NCBI GenBank assembly: GCA_021234535.1
Contig: CM037833.1
Location: 1,921,217-1,985,216 of the forward strand
DNA: 64,000 nucleotides
Source of the DNA: Stichopus chloronotus
Taxonomy: Eukaryota; Echinodermata; Holothuroidea; Aspidochirotida; Stichopodidae
Direction of reading: 5' to 3'
Under the pieces are notes generated by a model. The model was not told where the DNA came from. It ran no database searches and was given only the letters and a program-made list of their open reading frames with translations. Position 1 is the stretch's first letter. Each line of letters opens with the position of its first letter. The position numbers and the translations under genes are program-made. Of the stretch, positions 1-12,214 are shown piece by piece.

Positions 1-1935
1 GGCTTCTTTAGGGTGACAAAACGTCCTCATTTCCCGAAACTTAAGAAAGGGGATCATTACATCACTGACTGCTAATGAGTTCAACAAAGTTTTTGTTAAC
101 CTTGGGCCCTCGTTGGCAGAAAATATTCCACCAGTGCCTTTTGATGAAAACTACCTGGGCCGTTATAATCCCTCATCCTTATTTGTTTACCCACCTACCG
201 AATATGAAGTTGCCAAAATCGCCTATGCGTCTCTTAAGCCCAGAAAATCGGCTGGATTTGATAACATCCCTCTGTGCTGGAAGTCATGCCTTATATTCTT
301 AAGTCGCTTACCCATATATTTAATACGTCCTTAAGACGGGTACTTTCCCTAATCGCATGCATATAGCCAAGGTTGTACCTATCTTTATGAAAGGGAGTGT
401 TGACATTTTTGTAGTTATCGTCCTATAGCTATATTGCCTTGTCTCTCGAAAATATTGGAAAGACTAATGTTTAATCGACTGTACTGCCTTGTAACTAAAC
501 ATAGTATCTGAAGTTATTGCCAATATGGTTTTCGCTTTGGGCATTCCACGGAGTTGGCTCTTGCTGACGTTGTGGATAAACTTTATTCTGCCATTCAACG
601 TAAACAAAATTCAGTTGGTGTGTATCTTGACCTCTCAAAAGCATTCGACACCATAGATCATAATATACTACTTCGTAAGTTGTCACCTTATGGGGTAAGA
701 GGAAAGGCTTACCAGTGGATGAAAAGCTACATTTCCTCTCGGCAAAATTTAACTTCTGTTAATAATTTGCATTCCAGATTTCTTAATGTTACATGTGGAG
801 TTCCTAAGGGGTCCATTCTAGGGCCCTTACTCCTTATTATCTATGTTAATGATATTTGTAATGTTTCAACCTCTTCTTCCTTGGTGCTTTTGCAGATGAC
901 ACTAACATTTTTTCACTGACGATGTCAGTAACTTTGAGAAAACCATAAACGATGAATTATGTAGGTTCTACAAATGGTTTGTATCGAATAAATTATCATT
1001 GAACATTGACAAAACCAATTGTGTGATGTTCAACAAAGGTACAGACAAAGCTTACTTTTAATAGTAGTACGAATGATAAGTCCCTTCTGAAAGTCCATTA
1101 CACTAAATTTCTAGGAGTATATAGTGACGATAAGCTCTCGTGGGAAGATCATGTCAAGTATATTTCAATACAAATTTCAAGAGGCGTTGGCATCCTATCG
1201 ATGTTAAAATTTAGTCTACCACAAAGGGCTTTAAAGCTAATTTATTAAAGCCTGGTATTACCCCATCTTACTTACTGAAGTATTATTTGGTCGGGCACTA
1301 CTAAATCTATCTTAAACAAACGTTTTAACCTTCAAACAAATGGGCTGTCAGACATATTACATGCTCTGCTCCACGAGACGAGACCAGTGGTCTGTTTGCT
1401 TCATTGAATTTACTCAAGTTTCATGATCTAGTCAATATGAGTCTAGCTACTTTTACCGTTCGCTGTTTGAACAAGCTATTACTCCCAAGTTCTTTTTGCT
1501 CTTGTTATGCCATCAACCTTGCTGTACATAATTACCACACAAGACAATTTAACAAACTTCATACTGTTTTTGTCGACAGAGAGTCCTACATAAAAGTCTC
1601 AAGTATAGATCTATTACGACTCAAATATAGATCTATTACACACTTCTCCAAAAATATCAGCTAAGTCCGTCAGTTGCATCTCTGGGGAAAGGTTTATTAA
1701 GTAAGGTATTTTGTTGGTACTTACTAATACTGCTGCATGGATGGTAGGTCGGTGGGGGTGGGTAGGGGTGGGTACGAAAGAGATATTGTTTTTGTTCTTC
1801 TTGTTTGTTTATTCTCACTTGGAGTGTCCATGTTTTTCAAGCCCAGAAGGTTTTTTTTTTTAAGGACAATCCCATTCACAACACCATTTTTATTGTATCT
1901 ATGTTTTGTTGTGAAAAAACAAATAAATTAAGTTA
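1..1935 (+). mobile_element. Decayed non-LTR (LINE) retrotransposon, reverse transcriptase region
   Basis: The stretch encodes pieces of a LINE reverse transcriptase in shifting frames. The clearest piece, 554-919, carries the RT signatures YLDLSKAFDTIDHNIL, GVPKGSILGPLL and YVNDI. The following catalytic FADD-type motif is broken by a frameshift (about 880-905). An upstream piece at 113-334 resembles the region before RT motif 1 (a KPRKSAGFDNIP stretch), and 1404-1664 resembles the thumb/C-terminal end (HNYHTRQFNKLH). Several indels and stops make it non-functional. Motif style fits the CR1/L2/Jockey-like groups; the subfamily cannot be decided by eye. The 5' end lies outside the window; the 3' end is set loosely near the AATAAATTAAG tract at 1920-1935. 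Confidence 0.85.
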
Positions 1936-3300
1936 AATACGGCCCTTGGGGTTACCACGCTGCAAGATATTTGAAGTCCCAACTCACTGATTATTTTACA
2001 CATGACCCATTTGTATGAAATGTGGCACACGCATAAAACACTTGAGATACTGAAAGAAAATAGTCTTAGGCTAAATAGCTTGTAATTATGCAAACTAAAT
2101 CATTTCGCTCTTTAGCAGCTAAGGATGAAAAGGATGTAGTAACCACCAATACATTCTTTGACAGATCATTTGTTCACTTTTTCATTCGATTGTAAATGTG
2201 GACTTTCAGGTTAGGCATCTAAAGACGGCTGACCCTCGTTATCACAACGTTTTTTTTTATATCAAAAGTATAGCTTTCTTATAGACTCAGATCAGCAGGT
2301 AAGAGTGCAGCAGATTTTGTGACGGTGTCGACAAGTATACTTGTCAATGTCGCTATCAGGTCCTTGGTATTATTTGTTGCGTTCGTATCAACCCCATGTA
2401 CCATGAAGGATAAAAGTAAATATGTAAACTGTGTTGTATTGTATAATTTTGTATCATTTTGTTGTGATCTAGATCTGCACCAGATTTGTACCCTTTCCAT
2501 CTAACTTATACAATGGAATACATATGAAAAAAATCCTAAGCGTTCACTTCGATCATACTTTTATTTATTAACGAAAACAGAAACTGCATAAAAATGTATA
2601 ATATCTAACCTTCAAATTGTGTGCAACAGGTCGCTCCCCCTCCCATACTCTGTAGGTTACGTCATTTTATTGTTCGGTAAGGCCTGTTTTATGCTTTTTT
2701 GGCTGATTAATGCCCAGGGACCTACATAAACATTGCAAGAAACATGCAATATTCATAACAACAAAGAACTATTTGATAAGAATGATGTTGTATTAGGAAT
2801 GTATCTATGTGGAATACTTAGGGCGAAATGTGTGTGTTTGATCATGTACCTCAAGAACATCGGATTTATGAAAAAACAAGTAAGCCTAAACCCTGGCAAA
2901 CCCTGGCATCACGATACGTTATTGTCTAGCATTTTTACAACTTTAGTAATTATTGCTAATATTTTGTTCGAAATTAGGATCCACAAATACCAGTAAATCT
3001 TCTTTTAATTTACCACTAGTGAAGTATTAGAGTCTCCCCTCCACCAGATAATGGTGCGTACCTTCGATTGACGTAGGGGCTTTCACGCCAGAGGCTTCTC
3101 TATTAATTTCGTGAAGCAAGAAACCACGAATTAAAGCGTTCAAATCAGCATTAAGTTAAGCATTTGAATATTTTCAATGCATGCCGTATAAGGTGAGCTC
3201 GTCTGTGACAAATATTCAATTTCACTTACCGGTGAAAATATATAGTTGTAATTTTGACACTTGGCGAAAACTGCTATCAGAGTTACTGAGCTGCATCATG
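1936..3300. other. Anonymous non-coding stretch
   Basis: Only short ORFs in AT-rich sequence, none with recognisable domains, splice context or repeats. It probably holds intergenic DNA and unrecognised repeat remnants. Confidence 0.4.
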
Positions 3301-3555
3301 TATACTGTGTAGTTAGGCCTACATTAAGTATGTGCAATCGGCGTTAGAGTTGAAATACCCGTATGAAATAACCGTATACAAGCTAATACTCACGAGGACT
3401 TTTTCCCTGTGATAGAACCAGTATAGTAAATAGTATACTTTGTAGTTAGGCCTACATTAAGTATGTACAATCGGCGTTAGAGTTGAAATAACCGTATGAA
3501 ATAACCGTATAGAAGCTAATACTCACGAGGAGTTTTTCCCTGTGATAGAACCAGT
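3301..3555. repeat. Tandem duplication, 122-bp copies at 133-bp period
   Basis: Copy 1 is 3301-3422 and copy 2 is 3434-3555. Both run from a TATACT..GTAGTTAGGCCTA start to a CCCTGTGATAGAACCAGT end, with only a handful of substitutions. A recent local duplication in non-coding DNA; no protein is implied. Confidence 0.9.
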
Positions 3556-6500
3556 CATCTTTCAGCAACTTTCATGAATTTGGAGAAAAGCAATCTTGTT
3601 ATTTATTAGCCTAAACGTTTACTTATTTACTGCGTCATTACATCATTTCATCCAGACATAGAACGGGAAATTCCAAGGTCAAAGTCAGGTCACTGTCTTT
3701 GTCGTGTGTCAGTGCAACTTGTTCAAGAACTGTTGTGCATGTTGCTTACGCGTTTGATAATGTATGTAATAGTGCTAAAGTAATATTTAGTGGAAGGAGC
3801 TACTGTTCTGTAGTGTTGAAAGTGGTACTGCGCAGTGTTGTTAATGCTAACACGACTGCATCATTAGATTCCTTGTTATGTTGGCAAATGCTTCTACAAA
3901 GCATTTTTTTTTTTTAGAACCTGCAGCAAAAACCTTGTTTACTTTGTCTTATCTTTAAAGGCAAAACGGATTTCTCACGACTGTTTTCTCACATATACAC
4001 ACACTCGTCCACTTTACAATACAGTACAGTATACACTGTACTTTACTGGAATGTATGGATACTTGGTACATTTCCGTCTATGGATATCCAACGTGTTGTC
4101 TCACATGTTGTGCGCTGACAAATCATTCATTTGCCCGATAACATTTTGACGTGCACTCACATATATCGCAGTATTTCCACGGAGTTTTTGGGTCGTTCAT
4201 CTTTACGTACTTGGTGTTAGAAAACGTGGGTGTGGTTAATTAATTTGACACATTAAATGTTATGCTACCTCCTGTAACATTACTAAGACACAAGTTCTTA
4301 TGTTTAAGTCCTATCAGTAATTAAGTATTGTTAATACTGGTAAGACTAATATTGCGTGTTGCAAGCGAAAATCCTGCAGACGCTAGGTACAGTAGCCTTG
4401 TCTAGCTAGCTGTAGGTTTCACGCCCACGCCAAAATACCTGACTTTACGGCTTGAAAGTGCTGAAGGATACAACACTGCCTCTTCAAGTTGCCCAGAGTT
4501 TTGACGTTGATTGACACAGCAAATATATAACATCCTTCAGTTCATTACCAGTGATATTCGTGTTGTTTGTGATACTTATTGGAGATGACAATTACAGAGA
4601 CATGTTTGGTATTTATATCAGTTGCAAACAGCAGGTAGCGAAGTAAGTAAGATTGAGTTGGTTCTCCTTTTTTCTTTTAACGTAACGAACGTTTCAATGG
4701 AAGGCTAAGTGCCTTCGATGACTGATGCTGTAAAATATAGACAATATACGCTGCTTGAAATTCGTGTCTGTGAATGGGCAGATTTCAGCCATTTCTGCCC
4801 CATGTCATGTTGGACTTAAAACCAAATTGTCTTCAAACAATCAGCCCGAGACCAACTAGGTCAGTAGCCACGAGGGGGGTGGCACTTTGAAATCCAGAAG
4901 TTGTGTGATGACCATGTTTGGCATACAACCAATATTTTTGTCGTACAATTTCTGATTTCAGGCAATCGCCAACACTAATCACCACCACTGATTGGCTTAT
5001 AAAAGCTAAACTGGTCAAGGTTGTAACCTGTGGTGAGAACAAGGGGCAACTAGTCTAGTTGATCATCAGAACCAATGCTCTGTAACACCACCTGTCAAAG
5101 TAAATACATAATTTCCTCTCAAAAAAGAGGTTGAAAATGTTTCATTACCGGTGTTTGCAACAACTTCAAGCTCTACCCGGGTGTTTATCCTATCAACTTC
5201 CTACGAGCTCTGCGTCGTTTTGCTACGTTAACTAGTGTTCACCCCCTCCCCCCTCATACTACAAGTAATTTATCCAGAATATTCAAAGTAATCATTAGAA
5301 CTTTGTACATTGGGGTAAAGGTTTAGCAGGATTAGAAAGAATGAGAATACCGAGAATTGACAGCAATAAACTAGTTAGCAACGGTACACTCCTTTCTTTG
5401 TAATTGCTAGTAACCAGGAGATCTGAGCTAAAACCATGCTTTTTCTCCGTGTTTGATACCTGCTGGTAAGTTGCTGACTTAAATAATTGATTGAATTAAC
5501 ATTTAAGGCATCCTCTCCTCATTCCAAAATTGGTCACCGATTCAACCACTAGGGTCATAGTTGCTTTCTCAGGGTGACGAAATGTAGCACCATGATGCTA
5601 CACATGAACTAACTGTGCAGGCAATGATCTCCTTGTACAACATAAAATGAAAGGAACATGAGGCCAATTACAACTATTTCCTGGATATTAAATATTGCAC
5701 AATTGGTCCAAATAGTCACACCGGTTAGGAGTTTGGTTGTGCCTGTGAAAATGAACTACCTCCGTCTGAGGCAGCATTGGCTTTTGCATGGTGTCGATTT
5801 AAAGAGAAACCTAGATGGATTTATGATAAAAGGGTACGTGTGTGTTTGTGACTCTTCTTGTTACTCGACATCTCAAAAGAGGAAGTTGACACTTCTAAAA
5901 CTAGGTAGATGTCCCAAACTGAGAGGAAGAATCCTAATGTTTTGGGGGTCAAGGGTCAATTGCGGTCACAGGGGGTTAACCTGTAGGCCTTGAAACACAA
6001 TATTTCCAGGTAGAAATTATGGACATATACACCTGTAGTATGTGGGTGCCTTTAGTAGAGGTCACAGGTCACCAGGATCAAACTCTAAAAAGTTGTCAAT
6101 ATGATATCTCCAGGTAGGAAGTAGGATAGATTTCATTCATTAAATGTGGATACCTTTTAGCGAAAACCACCCTATTGCGTTTGATGGAGGTGAAAGTTCA
6201 TCAGTGGTCATTTAAATATACCTCAAGTAATGAAGTTTAGACACTTCTCATGAAGTGCATTTAATGCATCAGGCAACCCCTGTGAGTTTTTACATGCCGT
6301 AGGTCACTAGGTAAGGGGTAATCACCAGAGGACAAAAAGCAACAGTTCACGAGAATTCCCAAGGTCAGATATGAACTCGAAGTCTTACCTCTCCAAAGAA
6401 TAACTGAAAAAGGGACGTCTTGGCGTTGTAGATATAAGTGCTATAAGGCAAACCATAATGTAATTTTCCATTTTGGTTAATAGGAAAAGTTTCTGCTGAA

Positions 6501-8777
6501 ACTTTTGGCTATTCATTGAGGAACTTGTTGTTCAATAATATTAGTATGCAAGTCTTCACGTACCTGAGATTTCTACCTTGTAAGTTGTCATAGCCAGTTC
6601 TGACTTATCATGTCAACTTGCAATTTTACCAGTCATTCATGTTGTCCTATTGTTCTCAGGGTTGTCTTCACTGAAATCGTGATCTATGCTGGTATATGGT
6701 GATCTATGGAAACCACTTTAGCTGAACCTTCACTTTGATATTTTTTTAAAGGTGAGGTTGGGTGGTGGATGATCGGAAAACAGAAATTGGACCAAAGATT
6801 TTTAGACTACCGACTCTGCTCTCTAAACATCTGAATTTTTCACTACTACATTATTCTTTCAACAGGACTAAACTCATTTCTGAAAAATAGACTTATTGTC
6901 ACTATCAAAGACCGTCGCGTTTTCACCTAACATACTCGCAAAAATGAAACTTCTCTCATGTGCTTGTTTGTTTTTAACTATGCTTATCTGTTCGAAGTTC
7001 AGGCAACTCCCCAGTACATGCAGAGATATCTAAATTTTGACTCCCTCTATACGCAGTGCTGTAATGACTCGAGTCATGACTTGTTTCTTTTTTAAATCAC
7101 GATTTCAAAAACTTACAATCTGACATCACGACTTAACCATTTAGGTGAATTTGTTGAGGTTTTCAACGAGTATTCACATTTCATGTATTATGTTAACATT
7201 TAATTTATAGTAAATGCACCAATTTTTAGTGGAATATTCTTATAAAGGAAGAAATCGAAGACTTTGAGATAATGTGAAAGAAGTTCAAAAATGGAAACCG
7301 TTAATATATGTGAAAGAAATTTTGACTTAAAAAACAATTTTGATGTAAAATTGTTTTCCACATTGAGCACGGTAACATAAGACAGGTTAGTCTAATGTAA
7401 GAAAAGTTTGTTTTATCAATGTCTTTCAATTGCTAAAGTGTTCATGACATGTAGACTTAAACGCCATTAAAACTGTTTTCTTTTTAATATTCGGACAAAC
7501 TGATATAAAAAGCAGCCTGTGGTGTACTTATGATATCATCCAATGTTATGCAAAGTTTTTTACGTTCAACTATTGGAAATTCCCCTTTGAAAAATCTTTG
7601 TGTCTGTATAGCGTCATATGATGCCATATTAGATGCAGATTCATGTATGAGATTTCTCCACACTAATTGGAAATGCTGTTCCTTGCCCATACTTTCATGA
7701 ATTGTTTAACACTTCCACAAAATGTTTCATGTGTAGTAGGCCATTTCTGGTATCCAAGAATTTTGGTACAAGGACACATGTGGACACTATGGCCTATTTC
7801 TTGAAATTGCGCAAAATCTTCACCCTCCGACAGATTTCCACACGCAATCATATTGGTTTGTCACATTTATCGTTGTTAGTGGTACATTCAGAGAGTTCCT
7901 GAATTTTTCATTCAAGGTCCACATATGTTACCTCACAATATTTATTGTACAAAATTCACTGATAAACTGGCCTTTTAAACGACCACCAGAAACAAGTTTT
8001 AATCTGCTCATCTAAAAATTTCCACGGTCCCGGAAGAAATTACTGGAGAGATGGGATAAACCCTTATCGCACCGCGGTCGTTTTGTGTAAAGACGATATG
8101 AATCTTTTTCTTCCAGTAACGTGTTGATATATCCTACACAGTTGTAAAACCTTATAGATACAGCGCGTCATTATTACGATATCCTTTGCCTCTGGCACGG
8201 TATATAGTAAGTCTATGCCTGGATTTATCATCGCAGAACAGCTTTACGCCTATACACAGAAAAATACTTACCTGTCGTTACATCTCGACGTAACTTGTGT
8301 GCTGAAGTTTGTTAAGGAAAATAATCTTTTGCTAAGCGGGGTAAACCTGTTACAGCTATATAAATATCGCTTTTGATTCTGTACACCAAGTGTATGAATA
8401 ATGTACAATTACTATGTGTACTCAGGCAGTATCCAGTGTACTGCTGTCAGTCATAACTCAACGAATGTGATATCATCATGGGCGTGTAATTGGAACTTAC
8501 ACTATGAAATCAAGTATGGCGTTTTAACGTAATATTTCAAACGAGTAGTTCTCCCTCTCCGAATTGTATACCTTAAATCTTTACTGGATATTAGTAAATG
8601 CCTACATTTCCACCTTCTCAAGAAAGGACAGTACCTTCCAAATCCTTCCTACATTTGGAATTACTGAAGAGTAAAGGATGTCATAATGCCGCTACGCAAA
8701 AAGTACTTTGCTAAATGAACACGCATTTAACTCTGGAACTATTATTTAACCAAATTCCATCTTATTATTTTTTTCAG
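3556..8777. other. Anonymous region upstream of the TM-LRAT exons
   Basis: About 5.2 kb with no ORF that I recognise. It may contain upstream exons of the TM-LRAT gene at 8778-12214, which needs a preceding exon ending in phase 1, but I could not identify one. The longest plus ORF (5658-5993, 111 aa) has no domain signature. Confidence 0.35.
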
Positions 8778-11700
8778 AGCAGTCGACTATAGAACTAGCT
8801 CAGAACTTCACTACAATGATTATGGGAGCAATTCTGTTTGCTTTTATCGGAAGTTTCATATATTACCTCTACAAAAGGTAAGCACAGTATACACTTTGAA
8901 GACTGTATATACTTTTGAACACGTTCCTTTAAATTTGAGACTTCGATGATTTATTTCTTTCTCGAAGATATTACATTTAGCAGAAAATACTCACAGCAAC
9001 AGATTCCATACAGACCTCTTTGCAATAAAGTAGAAACGTTACCAAACTGAAGTCCCAAACAGAAAAGCAAAATTAGCAAGATTTTTCTTTGCAACACCAT
9101 GCCCATTCCTTCAATTGTGTCATCATGTTAATGACGCACTATATTGAAAACACGAATTCTTTCCTACTTAACTTTTATTCTCCCACCATAATTTCAGAAC
9201 AAAATCCACATAAAGGAGCTCGCATAAATACTGATTGCTTAAATTTATTTAGAGTATAACTACATTTTTAAGCATGTTCTTGTTCTGCAGTTTTCTTAAT
9301 TCGTGGTAGGTGAAACATCATCCTTCCCACTTTCCCTTCAAGAAATATCACAATTTGATCTAACCGTAGAATATTTAATGAAATTTGTACCATTATTAAA
9401 TTGCTGGTCAACGTGAGTGACGAGTAACTTAAAAAGTCATTCCAGATAAATTGGACAAATTGGATATTTAACGCATAATCGTCAAAGGTGCACAAAGAAG
9501 TTATCCTCCTGACATTGTCATGTTTGTTGATACTCCTGCTGCTAAATTCATACTCAATGAAAAGAAAGATATATTTAATGCATTTGATACAAGCTATTCC
9601 GACTCTTGGCTTTCTAGAAGGGTGTGAGTGGATTAAATTGCATCTCATTTTCTATTGGTCATCAGTTTCCGCATGAATAGTTTGACAAGCTTAAACGTTA
9701 CCCAATTCACAACCAAACTGTTTTTTTTCCCTCTTTGTTGTTGCAGCGCAAGGTAGGCAAGGCCAATGGGCTGTTACAATTTTCATAAATTTCAGCACAA
9801 CTTAGGGGAAGCGCATCATTACCACAATCCTTTCATTTCCATGGAAGATATGTGCTCCACATTTAACTTTCTCACACAATATTCTTGATTGATTTCGCAT
9901 TACAAAAATAGTGTTGGTGCCAGCAAACATTTCACAAAAAAATTCTTAAAGAACACAAATCGGTATTGCTTTGCCTGAAATGGAGTGAGGTCACTGATCC
10001 TTTATATCACATATCAGTAAAAAAGTACTGTCATAACTTGTGAAAGAAGAGGACAATCCACGGAGTTGCGTATCCCATTGCCAACAAGCATTGATTTCAA
10101 AACATTGCTTGCACATAGGGGTTTGTAATAGTTTACTGCACCCACATGTCACAGTGACCTAGTTCCTGGCACTGATTTTAAATTAGAGCCAAATATTCTT
10201 AAAACATAAAATGGTGGTGAGCAGAACCGAACTTAAATGGTAATATTGATATATAATATAAGGTAGCAAGCTTAAGCCTATAGCCTGGTGCCACTACATA
10301 GGTTCAAGTAACGATAACAATAACAGATCAAAAGTATCTGTGGATATTACGCTACATAACACAATTGTAACATTGGGTTATTCCATTTAGATTACAGTTA
10401 GGGGCAGGTATAAGATCATCCCTGTATAGGTCATTTGCTCATTAGTCTCCTATTAACGTATGCAGGACCTGGTTCTGCTAAATTATTACTTGACCTAAAA
10501 ATAACGTTCTCATAATTGGCAGGAATGTTCTAAGACATTACCCACAGGGCCCAGTTCTGCTAAAGTTGCTTTTTCTAAAGTTAGAAGGTGGTGTCTATTG
10601 ACTCGGATGCAGGCTCAATTTATTTTTGCAAAACAATCATAAAATTTCACCCTTTTACTGTAAGAGTGATAAACTGTTTCTTCATTACTGTGTTCATAGG
10701 AACGGCCTTGCAAAATTTTGTGTATGATGCTTCTTCAGTTCTCAAGATATGCTGGAAATTCAATTTTGGGTGCAAACTTGTCTTTTTGTTTTCCTCAAAA
10801 CTGTACCATTACAGTAATAAAATGTTGAACAATGTGTTCTCAAGTAAGTCCTTGCAAAACTTTAAGTTAATTAATTTAATACTTCTCAAAACACGCTGGA
10901 AATACAGATTTTGGGGCAAAATTGGCCTTTTTGTTTCAACAATTAGCAAATTTCACTGCATTTATCATTACAGTAATAAAATATTGAACAGTGTATTCTC
11001 AGGTATGTCCTTGAAAAACTTTAAGAGTTAATTGGTTTAATAGTTTTCAAGATATGCTGAGAATTTTTAGGGCAAGTCGGTAAGTCCTTGCAAACTGTTG
11101 TATAAAATACTCAAATACATCTCAAGATATGCTGAAAATATCAATTTTGGAACGAAATTGTTTTTTTTTTCTCCACAAATCAGCAAATGTGATTCAATTT
11201 ACCATGCATCGTGTGCAACTTATTCGCTGATGTACTTTTCAAGGTATGCTGGAAAAGCCATAATTTGGACTGGTATAGACACACACACACACATCGGCAC
11301 GTTTTCATTTTAACCACCCAACAGGATCCGGCTGTACCCATGGGTCACCGATGGGTACACCCGTGTCCTGTTGGGAGGTATAAATGACAGCCATACCCAT
11401 GGGGTGTCGCTGCTCATCCAAAAAAGCGCTCCACTAGCCAAGTGACTACAATATCTCATCTTAGCCCCTATAGGGAGATGAGATAATAATACATTTAATT
11501 ACTTTTTTACACAGTGCACCGTCGAGTACACGTTCGTGTGAAAATTGCAAGGCTACTCTAGAGGAGTACTACTCCATTGGAGCTGAGAAAGAGGTCATCG
11601 GACTGAACTGTTTCCCGTGTAAGAGAGAATGGATTGTGGAGCACCTTGCCCGGAGGAGTGACCAGCAGAATCCATCCAATGTTACAACTATAACCCTGAA

Positions 11701-12214
11701 TGGTAATCGATATTACCAGAGACAAAGAACACATCAACGAAGGGAGGCTACCGAGGAATCACTGGCACGATGTGATGACAACGTTCTCCAGCACGGTGAC
11801 CACATTATGTGGAAACGGAAGAGGGGTCTGTATTACCACCACGCTATCGTCGTAGGACTTGACAGAGACCAGTTTAACGTCATAGAATTTTCAAAACATA
11901 AAAGTACAGCTTTACAGAAAGTTAAGATACAGAAACACACTAAACGTTTTTCGAAGGAGAAAGGTACGATGTATAAATTGATTTATGACAAAGACGAAAC
12001 TTGGAAAGATGACGTTCAAATTGTTATTGCCCGTGCTTATTATCTGTTAAACAAACGAGAGAGTATCTGGTACAATCTACTGAAATACAATTGTGAGTCG
12101 CTTTCAATGTTTTGTGTGTGTGGAACAGCGATCACATATCAAGGCCAGAAAGTGAGGAATGTGCTTGAGTGCATTCCTCTGGGAAACAGAATAGGCAACG
12201 TATTATACTCTTAA
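8778..12214 (+). CDS. Membrane-anchored LRAT/NlpC-P60-like protein, last two exons (5' part not found)
   Basis: Two exons join in matching phase: 8778-8877 (acceptor TTTTTTTCAG, donor AG|GTAAGC) and 11515-12214 (acceptor TTTTTTACACAG). The first encodes a single membrane span (MIMGAILFAFIGSFIYYLYK). The second begins with paired cysteines (CENC and CFPC, a possible zinc site), then an LRAT-like domain: HGDHI near 11795, YYHHAIVVG at 11831-11857, and the Cys block YNCES with Cys at 12092-12094; it ends at a stop, 12212-12214. LRAT-family enzymes are thiol acyltransferases or phospholipases using His and Cys. Here the first His and the Cys are kept, but the usual second His falls on a VIEFS stretch and NCEHF reads NCESL, so activity is uncertain. 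The TM exon starts in phase 1, as TM exons of Ig receptors do, so an unseen ectodomain is likely. The protein would be type I with the LRAT domain in the cytosol. Confidence 0.7.
10049..11500 (+). mobile_element. Interspersed repeat element, plus-oriented copy, with internal tandem subrepeats and end hairpin
   Basis: This segment of the intron before the LRAT exon matches 28383-29995 in reverse complement along its whole length: shared start CAATCCACGGAGTTGCGTAT, shared middle and shared end. Its middle (about 10700-11250) contains repeats of roughly 160 bp (for example ATTACAGTAATAAAAT at about 10810 and 10970). It ends in a hairpin, ATCTCATCT..AGATGAGAT at 11453-11484. The ORF 10588-11031 (147 aa) is only readthrough of the subrepeats. 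The superfamily is unknown and no transposase is visible; it is probably non-autonomous. Confidence 0.8.

Noticed and set aside
9268..9648. 126-aa minus-strand ORF in the LRAT gene intron
   Set aside because: No domain, no splice signals, composition of AT-rich readthrough.
10588..11031. 147-aa plus ORF
   Set aside because: It is a translation of the internal subrepeats of the interspersed element; the same text appears on the minus strand at 29180-29587.
11453..11484. Helitron-type 3' end hairpin
   Set aside because: A hairpin is present, but no CTRR terminus follows and no TC start was seen, so a Helitron call is not supported.
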